Part shown: piece by piece, positions 16,632 through 24,244 of the stretch
Position numbering within the stretch: the first letter of the stretch is position 1
Layout of the letters: each line of letters opens with the position of its first letter
Source: Nitrospirales bacterium
GTDB lineage: Bacteria > Nitrospirota > Nitrospiria > Nitrospirales > UBA8639
Length of the DNA: 47,189 nt
Assembly (NCBI GenBank): GCA_009377845.1
Contig: WHTE01000010.1
Coordinates: forward strand, 1-47,189
Reading direction: 5' to 3'
Translations under genes and position numbers: made by a program
The notes under the pieces: generated by a model
What the model saw: only the letters and a program-made list of their open reading frames with translations
Database searches by the model: none
What the model was told of the DNA's origin: nothing

Positions 16632-17503
16632 CTAGACACCTGCGTTTTTCGTAAATTTTTAGGTCGGGTTGCTCTAGCTCCCCCATCCTCAATGCGTTTC
16701 AACTCGATGCGTAAATGCCTGAGTGCGCCTGAATGCACCCTGCAAACGCCAGATTCGGTGAGACCCAGTTGGCCGCCAATTTCTTTCATCGTCAATCCGG
16801 TGTGATAATATAATCGCAGAACTTCTTGCTGGCGTTCCGATAAGGTCACAAGGGCCGCATGCAAAGCGGCTTTCATTTCTGAATCAGCACAGGCCACGAA
16901 AGGATCCTGATGGTCGACATCAGGTAATATATCCCGGAGCGTACACCCCTCTTCCCCTGGCCCAACAGGTTCATCCAGACTGACTAATTTGGGATCACAG
17001 CCCTCTACTCCTTCTATTTCTTCGGCGGGAATTCCTAACAAGATAGCCAATTCCTGTGTCGTCGGTGGCATGCCGTTTTTCTGTAAATGCTCCTCAACGA
17101 TCTGTCTCATTTGATCCCGGCGGGACCGAACGGACCGTGGGACCCAATCCATCGCCCGAATTTCGTCCAACATCATTCCGCGAATCCGATATTCTGCAAA
17201 TGTGCGAAATTTAATATCGCGAGTTGGATCAAAGCGCTTTAAGGCCGACAGCAAACCCATTGCCCCTGCGCTGGTTAAATCTTCGACATCCAACGAAAAT
17301 GGATTTTTGAGCGCCAGGGCCCCAGCCATTCGACGAATCATCGGCAGAAACTCCTGCAAGATCTTGGTGATTTTTTCTTGATCGAGCTGGCACTGAAACT
17401 CGACATGTGCCTCTCTATCAGGGACAACCGGTTGATAGAAAGACGGGTCGACTTCCTTGATGACTACTGCCAATTCCGTGGAATGTTGCGGGTGTTCGTC
17501 CAT
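16628..17503 (-). CDS. RNA polymerase sigma factor, FliA/WhiG (sigma-28) type
   Basis: A 291-residue group 3 sigma factor. Region 2 reads AGAMGLLSALKRFDP and FRTFAEYRIRGMMLDEIR, followed by the FliA/WhiG signature MDWVPRSVRSRR. Region 3 follows, and region 4 has LSERQQEVLRLYY and LTMKEIGGQLGLTESGVCR. FliA homologues drive late flagellar genes, but no flagellar gene is in this window, so the regulon is unknown. The ATG has GGAAAGG upstream. The gene is preceded by a c-di-GMP riboswitch and an intrinsic terminator. Its 3' end overlaps the hydrolase stop. fliA is possible as a symbol but not certain. Confidence 0.9.
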   Translation of the reverse strand: MDEHPQHSTELAVVIKEVDPSFYQPVVPDREAHVEFQCQLDQEKITKILQEFLPMIRRMAGALALKNPFSLDVEDLTSAGAMGLLSALKRFDPTRDIKFRTFAEYRIRGMMLDEIRAMDWVPRSVRSRRDQMRQIVEEHLQKNGMPPTTQELAILLGIPAEEIEGVEGCDPKLVSLDEPVGPGEEGCTLRDILPDVDHQDPFVACADSEMKAALHAALVTLSERQQEVLRLYYHTGLTMKEIGGQLGLTESGVCRVHSGALRHLRIELKRIEDGGARATRPKNLRKTQVSS

Positions 17504-17526
17504 ATTCCGGCCTTTCCAGGGTGACC

Positions 17527-17558
17527 AAAAAAAAACGCCCAATTCCGGGGAATGGGCG
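17527..17558 (-). terminator. Intrinsic terminator in the sigma factor leader
   Basis: On the minus strand, CGCCCA/TGGGCG plus TTCC/GGAA form a GC-rich hairpin (about 17536-17558), followed at once by nine T residues (17527-17535). It lies between the c-di-GMP aptamer and the sigma factor ribosome site, 24 bases before the ATG. This is the expected place for the expression platform of a transcriptional riboswitch. Confidence 0.85.
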
Positions 17559-17583
17559 CATGAACGAACGCACGGAACTACTC

Positions 17584-17683
17584 ACACAGTTCGGTAACCA
17601 GACCAACCCTGAAATAAGCATTCTCTCAGGGTCTCTTGGCTTTGCGCCCTACCCTCGCGGATAGTTTGCCCTTGTCACCTGTT
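17584..17683 (-). ncRNA. Cyclic-di-GMP-I (GEMM-I) riboswitch aptamer
   Basis: Read on the minus strand, the region carries all GEMM-I landmarks in order: CAAGGGCAAAC, helix P2 CTATCC-GCGA-GGGTAG closed by a GNRA tetraloop, GGGCGCAAAGCC, a variable P3 helix (CCCTGA/TCAGGG), and GGTTACCG. P1 closes as GGTGAC/GTTACC. The base equivalent to G20 of the Vibrio Vc2 aptamer is G, which favours c-di-GMP over cyclic GMP-AMP. The terminator just downstream implies control of sigma factor transcription. Whether ligand turns it on or off is not decidable by eye. Confidence 0.9.
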
Positions 17684-17978
17684 TAATTCGTTATCCTATA
17701 ATCAAAACCTCATGTTAGTGGTGGTCATTGGATGCTTCTTAACTAAATGCCTGCCTTCTAGAACCACAATTTCTTCTGGCGTTCGATTCCTTCCTCTGTG
17801 CCTGTGTTATCGGATCCGAGTCATGGGGAGTTAAGAAAAAAACTTGAGTGGTCGTGAGAAAAAATGACAAATTCATACATTGAGAGGTATCGAAGAAAAA
17901 CCTTAAAGCGGGATGTTAAGAATAACGAAAAACTCGATCGGTTTCCCTCAACTTTTTTTCAGAAAAATCATTGAAAGC
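17684..17978. other. Intergenic region upstream of the riboswitch
   Basis: Roughly 295 bases with no plausible gene between the riboswitch and lptG, both on the minus strand. The riboswitch promoter must lie here. The minus strand shows TAAC, 15 bases, then TAGGATAA ending near 17692, which loosely resembles a sigma-28 promoter. A sigma-70 reading with TATAGG as -10 is also possible. T-rich tracts near 17950-17960 might help end lptG transcription, but no clean hairpin is visible. Confidence 0.35.
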
Positions 17979-19067
17979 TCATTTTAACTTCAAAAACAGA
18001 TTGATCCCAATCATCAGAAACATGACCGTGGCAATCCAACTTCCAATCACCGGCAGGACCGCCCCATTGCGGCCCAAGACAATGCCAACCGAATGCGCCG
18101 CCCAAAAGAAAAACCCGATAACCAGAGTTTGACCAAGCCCTTTGGCCACTCCCACCCCACGCACCCCACTTCCCCGAAAACTCACCGAGACCCCTAACAG
18201 CGTCATCACCAGAGGAACAAATGAATAAGCAATGCGGGCCCAATAGTCGGTCAAAAATCGATGAGGACTTTGCCCATCTTTCGCCACATGCTGAACATAG
18301 TCATATAATTGATACAGAGACATATGCTCTGGAGACTGGGCCAGCCAATTCCGAAAATCATCCGGCGTAAGAGAGAGGGGCAGCACTTGCCGTGGTATTT
18401 CCGTCACTTGTATTCGTTCTTCTTCCTTAAAGGTTCGCTGAATCACATGTTCCATAACCCATTCAGAATTTGAAAACGATGCCCGTTCCGCCACAAGAAT
18501 CTCCTTGAGACCGAAGGGATCACCCAGCGCGTACTGATGAATTCCATTCAAACGAATACCATCTTCTTCCACCGAGTCAATCTGGAGGAGGAGGTTGCTC
18601 CCCACCCGAAGCCATAAACGGTCAGGAGTAAATAAGAGAGGCTCTGGCTTATTTTGGATCAACACCGATTGGACATATTCTGCTTTGATATTGGCCAAGG
18701 GAATCAAGACAGCCGTTAAACTTAGCGCCACGACACTCACGAGGGCTCCAAAGACAAAAAACGGCGTGGCAATTTGATAAAAACTTAAGCCACAACTGCG
18801 CATCGCAGTTATTTCACGAGTCCGGTTAAGGCCACCGACCGTCAAGATCGAAGCCATCAGGGCAGCCAGCGGGGCAAGTAAAAACGCAATTTCGGGAACC
18901 CGATAGACAAAAAAACTGAAGATGACCATTAAGTCCGCATCATATTTTAAAAACTTCCTTAACTTTTCAAAAAAATCCACAACCAGATAAATCGTCAGCA
19001 CCATCACGAGGCACATCAAAAAAACCCGGCTGAATTTTCCAAATACATACCAGGAAATTTTTTTCAT
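17979..19067 (-). CDS. lptG: LPS export permease LptG
   Basis: LptG is one of two membrane subunits of the LptB2FG ABC transporter, which extracts LPS from the inner membrane. The 362-residue protein has the YjgP/YjgQ layout: three N-terminal membrane spans, a periplasmic beta-jellyroll domain (about residues 140-260), and three C-terminal spans. The cytoplasmic coupling segment NRTREITAMRSCGLSFYQI is typical. It follows lptF by 28 bases, the usual order lptF-lptG. lptB is elsewhere. Confidence 0.92.
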   Translation of the reverse strand: MKKISWYVFGKFSRVFLMCLVMVLTIYLVVDFFEKLRKFLKYDADLMVIFSFFVYRVPEIAFLLAPLAALMASILTVGGLNRTREITAMRSCGLSFYQIATPFFVFGALVSVVALSLTAVLIPLANIKAEYVQSVLIQNKPEPLLFTPDRLWLRVGSNLLLQIDSVEEDGIRLNGIHQYALGDPFGLKEILVAERASFSNSEWVMEHVIQRTFKEEERIQVTEIPRQVLPLSLTPDDFRNWLAQSPEHMSLYQLYDYVQHVAKDGQSPHRFLTDYWARIAYSFVPLVMTLLGVSVSFRGSGVRGVGVAKGLGQTLVIGFFFWAAHSVGIVLGRNGAVLPVIGSWIATVMFLMIGINLFLKLK

Positions 19068-19095
19068 GATCTGAATCTGTAGAGAGAATCCTGGA

Positions 19096-20181
19096 TTATT
19101 GTTTCCGAGCTTGAATCATCAGGAATCCTGTCAGACCGGCCAGCGCAATGTTGGGCATCCACGCCCCGGCAAACGGAGAAATGACCAGGGTCGTCACGAG
19201 AAATTCTCCCAGCACATTACATAAGTAAAATCCGATTACCACCAAGACCCCAATCGCAAACCCTCCGGCTTTCCCTGACCGCTTCGACACAATCCCGACC
19301 GGAACTCCCAATAAACCCAGGACAAATGTGGCAATAGGAAAGGCTGTATCTTTGTAATACTCCATTAATCGACGAAGAGCGCCAGCATCATTTCCACCCG
19401 ATTCCTGTAATTGCTGAATAAGGTCCTTGTAGGTTCTCCGTTGCGTCTTGTCTTTAATCGATTGAAAGGGCGAAGGGAGCCAAAAATCATAGGTGCCAAA
19501 GGTGACCCGGTGAAAACTATATATATTTTGGGGAATTTGATGAATGGCCCCCTCAAACAGCCGAATGCCAATTTGGCGACGTTCGTTCTGTTTCAACATC
19601 TGAAATTCCTCCGCCACAATAATCAAAGGTTGTTCCGGATTGCGCTGATCTGCAATAAAGACCCCCTTGTGGCCCGAGGAATTCTCCGAATTGGGCACAT
19701 ACACCACGAGTCCGGGAATCGGCTCATTAAACACACCGAAATCAACAGCAAGAGTCAATTCATCTTCAATGACACTAAGCGCCAACGTCTTTAACGATAC
19801 ACTGGCCCAAGGTTGGCCCCATTGAGAAAGATAAACCGTCAACAAGAACACTAATCCTGAAAAGACCACCACAGGAAGATTGATCCGCCAAAAACTGACT
19901 CCCGCTGCTCGAATTGCAATGACTTCGTTGTCAAACGACATTCGATTAAACGCCGAGATCGAGGCAATGAGACAGGCAATAGGAAGGGTCAAGACTAAAA
20001 AGGAAGGAAGCAAATGAAGCACAATCGTCCCCAAGGCCGCCACACTGATCCCCCGGGATACGACTAAATCCACCAGTCGTAACATTTCTTTCGTGAAAAT
20101 AATGAAGCACAGTCCGGTCAGACTGGTCAAAAACGGCGTTAGCAGCTCAAAAAATATGTACCGATCGAGAAGTCTGATCAA
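19096..20181 (-). CDS. lptF: LPS export permease LptF
   Basis: A 361-residue YjgP/YjgQ-family permease that starts IRLLDRYIFFELLTPF, typical of LptF. The coupling helix is NRMSFDNEVIAIRAAGVSFWRI, and the periplasmic domain and last three spans follow. It pairs with LptG in LPS export, which implies a Gram-negative envelope. The start is TTG with a weak ribosome site, and no in-frame ATG is close by, so translation may be inefficient. The gene is divergent from the cold-shock gene promoter. Confidence 0.92.
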   Translation of the reverse strand: MIRLLDRYIFFELLTPFLTSLTGLCFIIFTKEMLRLVDLVVSRGISVAALGTIVLHLLPSFLVLTLPIACLIASISAFNRMSFDNEVIAIRAAGVSFWRINLPVVVFSGLVFLLTVYLSQWGQPWASVSLKTLALSVIEDELTLAVDFGVFNEPIPGLVVYVPNSENSSGHKGVFIADQRNPEQPLIIVAEEFQMLKQNERRQIGIRLFEGAIHQIPQNIYSFHRVTFGTYDFWLPSPFQSIKDKTQRRTYKDLIQQLQESGGNDAGALRRLMEYYKDTAFPIATFVLGLLGVPVGIVSKRSGKAGGFAIGVLVVIGFYLCNVLGEFLVTTLVISPFAGAWMPNIALAGLTGFLMIQARKQ

Positions 20182-20310
20182 CTTATTGGACGGAACAAAT
20201 AGAGGGAAGAGACCCGAAACATCTGTTGAATAGAATTGTCACCCACAAAAATTACCCTGGAATGACCAGAAAAAGCACTCTCGCAAGAAATGGCGGGAAT
20301 GATTTTCCTC

Positions 20311-20349
20311 CTGTCATTTATTGACAGATTTTTCAAACTGTGCTACATC
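20311..20349 (+). promoter_or_regulatory. Promoter with palindrome upstream of the cold-shock gene
   Basis: TTGACA (20321-20326), 17 bases, then TACATC (20344-20349) make a sigma-70-like promoter with a weak -10. The -35 is embedded in a perfect inverted repeat CTGTCA-TTTAT-TGACAG (20311-20327), a possible repressor site. Transcription from here would give a leader of about 145 bases before the csp ATG, a length common for cold-shock mRNAs. Confidence 0.45.
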
Positions 20350-20398
20350 CTTGTCGTTTTTGTAAAGGTTAAAGAAGTGAAAAGAACACTACGCTGGG

Positions 20399-20440
20399 AA
20401 GCCGAGAGAGGAATCAACTCCTTTTTCGGCTTTTTCTTTT
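20399..20440 (+). terminator. Terminator-like hairpin inside the cold-shock gene leader
   Basis: AAGCCGA (20399-20405) pairs with TCGGCTT (20426-20432), with an inner AGGA/TCCT stem, and runs into TTTTTCTTTT (20431-20440). This is a good intrinsic terminator shape located between the putative promoter and the csp gene. It could end an approximately 85-base small RNA or act as a temperature- or antitermination-controlled attenuator, and CspA-type proteins are known antiterminators. Confidence 0.6.
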
Positions 20441-20501
20441 AGCCACGCGTCGTCAATATTGAGTATTCATATCCACGAGAACTTTAAGGGGAGGGGACAT
20501 T

Positions 20502-20723
20502 ATGAAAAGTAAGGGAACTGTAAAATGGTTTAATGATCGAAAAGGTTTTGGATTCATTCAGGTTGAAGGTGGACAGGATGTGTTCGTCCATTATTCCGCT
20601 CTACAAGAAGACGGATTTAAATCCCTGAAAGAGGGGGAATCCGTAGAATTTGACCTGGTAGAGGGAGCAAAGGGTCCGCAGGCAGCCAACGTCACAAAAT
20701 CGGGAATTGGCCAACCCTCTTAA
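20502..20723 (+). CDS. Cold-shock domain protein (CspA family)
   Basis: A 73-residue single cold-shock domain with RNP1 KGFGFIQ and RNP2 VFVHYSA and the usual start [11 protein letters not shown]. These small OB-fold proteins bind single-stranded RNA and DNA and act as RNA chaperones. The ribosome site GGGGAGG before the ATG is strong. The long leader with a terminator-like hairpin suggests post-initiation control. It stands alone in the rightward direction. Confidence 0.96.
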   Translation: MKSKGTVKWFNDRKGFGFIQVEGGQDVFVHYSALQEDGFKSLKEGESVEFDLVEGAKGPQAANVTKSGIGQPS

Positions 20724-20889
20724 TGGCTGGGCTAAATCTTTATCACATTCTTTCTCTGATGTGTGAAGGTTGGGGCCTATCTATGTACCTGAACTTCTCA
20801 CTTTGAAAATCAAGAGCGGTTTTTCGGTTTGCTATTCTTTGGAGTTTGATTTGCTGTCAGACAGGGCAGAATAGTATGCCGGTCTTTCC

Positions 20890-20919
20890 TTGACTTCCCT
20901 CTTTTTCTCCTGGTAGAAT
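20890..20919 (+). promoter_or_regulatory. Sigma-70 promoter of the NHL-repeat gene
   Basis: TTGACT (20890-20895) and TAGAAT (20914-20919) are separated by 18 bases, each one mismatch from consensus. Transcription would start near 20926, about 70 bases before the ATG at 20997. The preceding bases 20724-20889 hold no gene and no clear terminator for csp. Confidence 0.6.
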
Positions 20920-20996
20920 TTTCACGTAAGTCTTTGTATTTATTGTAAAAATTAACAAAATCATCACAATTGATCTATCAATTTCAGGGGAACAGC

Positions 20997-23939
20997 ATGA
21001 CAAAACTCCTAGATGCCTTATTTTTTGGACATCCTAATCATCGAAACATGTTGAGCGTAGAAAGTGTAGGGGAAGATTGGGGAGCAGGAAAAAACCAGGA
21101 AGCCAATCTCCCGGCAGCACCAACCAACCTTCGGACAAACCCTGATCACAACCGCATTACCATTTCCTGGGATCCTGCCCCGCAAGCGCTGTACTACAAC
21201 ATTTATTTCATGACCACCAAAGGCGTTCAAATTAAACCTTGCGAACTGTCCCGTCCCATTGCGTCCCAAGAGGATTTCATCCCGAAGGTTGGAATAACTA
21301 AAGACAAAGCCAATTGCATTGAAGGGGCGATCTCTCCTTATGTGCATAACGATTTAGCTAACAATTTCTGTTACCACTATGCCATCTCTGTTGTCACAGA
21401 GGAAGGCGAGAGTCCACTTTCTGAAGAGGTGATGTCCATTCCCTCTCCTTACCTCGCGGTGATGCAAATCGGTTGCGAAGGCGTCGAGGATGGTGAATTT
21501 AAATCACCAACCGGCATTGCTGTTGATAAAGACGGAAATATCTATGTCGGCGATACGGATAATCATTCGATTCAGAAATTTGACCAGTCAGGAAAATTTC
21601 TGGCGCGCTGGGGAGACGAGCCCGATTCTATCGAAGGAAAATTCTACTATCCCCGTGGCATCGCGACTTCGCCGGAGGGAGATGTGTATGTCGCCGATAG
21701 CGGGAACAATCGCATCCAAAAATTTGACTCAGAAGGAAATATTGTCAACGCCTGGGGGAAATTTGGCTTTGCCTGGCGAGGCGCAGAAGCCGGGAAATTT
21801 GATGTCCCCTGGGGCATCACAACTGATTCCCGCGGCAACCTGTTTGTCTCGGATACCAGCAACGCCCGGATTCAAAAATTTCTGCCCGACGGCTCCCCTG
21901 TACTCAAATGGGGACGTGATGGGGGATATGATGGCGCGTTCTTTTATCCGCGCGGCCTCGCGGTCGACTTTGTCGGAAATATCTATATTGCCGATGAAGG
22001 GAACCATCGGATCCAAAAGTTTGACGCACGCGGCAACTTTCTTCTGAAGTGGGGAAAAGAAGGTAATGCCCCTGGCCAATTCAAATCCCCATGGGGAGTC
22101 GCCTGTGACCCGTTAGGGTATGTGTATGTAGTAGATAGTGGAAATCACCGTGTCCAAAAATTTGATTCTAACGGCACCTATCTCTGCTCATGGGGGAATC
22201 GGGGATTAACCGAAGGGCAGCTGAATTTCCCCTCAGGAATTGCCGTCGACAAAGAGGGATGCGTCTATGTAGTGGACAGCGGCAATCATCGTTTAACCAA
22301 ATTTGCTCCAACCGAGGACGAACTCAATCGAGGCAAACAAGAAAAACGGATAGCCAGCGACCTCACTGCCCCCATCAATCTGGTCGTCAAGCCCGGAGAT
22401 ACGGAAAACATCCTCAGTTGGCTGGAAATTTCCGGTGCCGTCAGTTACAACCTCTATTTCAGCACTGAGCCTCAACTCGCCATTAATACCTCCACAAAGA
22501 TTGAGGGGGTCACCACCCCCTATATTCATAGTGGTCTCACAAACAACACGGCATATTTTTATGCACTCACCTCTGTCACTGAAGAAGGAGCAGAAAGCCG
22601 CCTATCCGAAGAGCAGACGGCTATTCCGGTTCTGATCGACATCTCGGCGCCTCAAAATCCTGATATCGTCTTAAATCATGGGGCCTACATGACCAATAGT
22701 CCGGACATGGTTGCCACCATCTCCGCTAAAGACGTGGATAGCGGCGTGGCTGCCTACTTCATCTCTGAAAATCCCATGACCCCAAGCGGGACCATGCCTG
22801 GTTGGGTTGACGTGGAGCCGGAACAAAAGTTTGGGGCTACAATTCCATTTACCACCTCCCCTGGCGATGGCACGAAAACGGTGTATGTTTGGTTTAAGGA
22901 TGCCAACAACAATGTATCCGTCCCCGCCAGCACCAGCATTCTTCTCAATACTTCGGGATATCTATGTGTGGCGAAGTGGGGCAAACCAGGCCGTGGAGCC
23001 TCACTCCTCCACGGCGGAGAATTTATTAGCCCCCTGTACGGGTTGACTATTGATCGCCAAGGGGCATTGTTTGTGGTCGATAATGGAAACAATCGCATCC
23101 AAAAATTCGACCGAAATGGTAATTTCATCCTGCTGTGGGGAAATTTCGGATCCGCAAATGGAAATTTCAATAACCCAACGGGCATTGCCTGCGACGCCAA
23201 CGGAAATGTGTTTGTGGCCGACACCAATAACCATCGGATTCAAAAATTCGATGGGAAATTGGGACATTACATGATGAAACTCGGCTCCCGTGGGAATGGC
23301 GAAGGCCAGTTCAATGCTCCATGGGGGATGGCCGTCGACCGGGTTCGTGGATACCTCTATGTTGTCGATAGTGCCAATTTTCGTGTTCAAAAGTTTGATG
23401 AAACCGGAGAATTCATCATGCAGTGGGGAAGCTTTGGGAATGGGGACGGTCAATTTTATTTTGCCCGAGGCATTGCGGTTGATCAAACAGATGGAACCGT
23501 CTATGTCGTGGATATGGGCAACCACCGGATTCAAAAATTCGATACCAGTTCCAACGTCCTACCCCAATTACTCCTCAAGTGGGGCGGAGGGATCGGCCCG
23601 GGCCATGCAAGCAGTGCCCAGGCACAAGAACCCGGACAATTCCGATCTCCCTGGGGTGTGACCGTAGACGAAGCAGGGGACGTGTTTGTTAGTGACACCG
23701 GCAACCAACGCATCCAAAAATTCGATCGAGACGGCAACTTTATTACCCAATGGGGCGGCTTTGGTTCCAATGAAGGCCAATTCAACTTTCCGTATGGGCT
23801 TGGGGTTGACGCCAGGGGACATGTCTATGCGGTAGACAGTGGAAATATGCGTGTTCAACAATTTATGCCGGCTGAGGAAGCGGAAGATCACTTCCAAGAA
23901 GAAGAAACGATGGCCTTTATTCCAGAAGCTGCCGAATAG
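20997..23939 (+). CDS. Large NHL-repeat / fibronectin-III protein
   Basis: A 980-residue protein. A short N-terminus and a fibronectin-III-like domain (about 40-140) precede six NHL repeats (about 155-440). A second FnIII-like domain (455-543), an Ig-like domain (548-653) and six more NHL repeats (655-958) follow. Each repeat has the form GxFxxPxGIAVD...YVxDxxNxRIQKFD. Six repeats suit one six-bladed propeller, so two propellers are expected. No signal peptide is visible, although such proteins are often extracellular. NHL propellers bind protein, RNA or glycan, and the ligand is unknown. The ATG was preferred over an upstream TTG because of GGGGA six bases before it. Confidence 0.85.
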   Translation: MTKLLDALFFGHPNHRNMLSVESVGEDWGAGKNQEANLPAAPTNLRTNPDHNRITISWDPAPQALYYNIYFMTTKGVQIKPCELSRPIASQEDFIPKVGITKDKANCIEGAISPYVHNDLANNFCYHYAISVVTEEGESPLSEEVMSIPSPYLAVMQIGCEGVEDGEFKSPTGIAVDKDGNIYVGDTDNHSIQKFDQSGKFLARWGDEPDSIEGKFYYPRGIATSPEGDVYVADSGNNRIQKFDSEGNIVNAWGKFGFAWRGAEAGKFDVPWGITTDSRGNLFVSDTSNARIQKFLPDGSPVLKWGRDGGYDGAFFYPRGLAVDFVGNIYIADEGNHRIQKFDARGNFLLKWGKEGNAPGQFKSPWGVACDPLGYVYVVDSGNHRVQKFDSNGTYLCSWGNRGLTEGQLNFPSGIAVDKEGCVYVVDSGNHRLTKFAPTEDELNRGKQEKRIASDLTAPINLVVKPGDTENILSWLEISGAVSYNLYFSTEPQLAINTSTKIEGVTTPYIHSGLTNNTAYFYALTSVTEEGAESRLSEEQTAIPVLIDISAPQNPDIVLNHGAYMTNSPDMVATISAKDVDSGVAAYFISENPMTPSGTMPGWVDVEPEQKFGATIPFTTSPGDGTKTVYVWFKDANNNVSVPASTSILLNTSGYLCVAKWGKPGRGASLLHGGEFISPLYGLTIDRQGALFVVDNGNNRIQKFDRNGNFILLWGNFGSANGNFNNPTGIACDANGNVFVADTNNHRIQKFDGKLGHYMMKLGSRGNGEGQFNAPWGMAVDRVRGYLYVVDSANFRVQKFDETGEFIMQWGSFGNGDGQFYFARGIAVDQTDGTVYVVDMGNHRIQKFDTSSNVLPQLLLKWGGGIGPGHASSAQAQEPGQFRSPWGVTVDEAGDVFVSDTGNQRIQKFDRDGNFITQWGGFGSNEGQFNFPYGLGVDARGHVYAVDSGNMRVQQFMPAEEAEDHFQEEETMAFIPEAAE

Positions 23940-23992
23940 CCACGTAGCTCGTTATCAAAGTCCAAGAAACGTAAGTGCACATATTCGTTAAC

Positions 23993-24030
23993 GGACGCGA
24001 AAGGGCATTAGCCACGACCCCTTCGCGTCC
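23993..24030. terminator. Long hairpin after the NHL gene
   Basis: GGACGCGAAAGGG (23993-24005) pairs with CCCCTTCGCGTCC (24018-24030) with one mismatch and a 12-base loop. It starts 53 bases after the NHL stop and probably ends or stabilises that transcript. There is no T-run directly after the stem (a T-rich stretch follows about 25 bases later), so it is not a textbook intrinsic terminator. Confidence 0.45.
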
Positions 24031-24138
24031 ATCGTGCAGCAGCGCAACGTTTTTCTTCCTTGATACACACCTGGCTACCGTTTCTGTGTAGCCTAAGTCA
24101 TATTCTCAAGGATTCAACGGGGTCGTGACAGCGGCGCA

Positions 24139-24167
24139 TTGACTGCCTTTCCAAAGGAAATTATGAT
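24139..24167 (+). promoter_or_regulatory. Sigma-70 promoter of guaB
   Basis: TTGACT (24139-24144), exactly 17 bases, then TATGAT (24162-24167): each hexamer has five of six consensus bases. The start would be near 24174, leaving an approximately 70-base leader. The spacer contains the inverted repeat CCTTT-CC-AAAGG (24146-24157), a possible operator. Confidence 0.7.
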
Positions 24168-24244
24168 GGGATACTTTTTCTTGTGCTTGAATATCGATGG
24201 TCTGGGTTCCTTAATCCAACCTGCCGAATAAAAAGGCCTCAATC

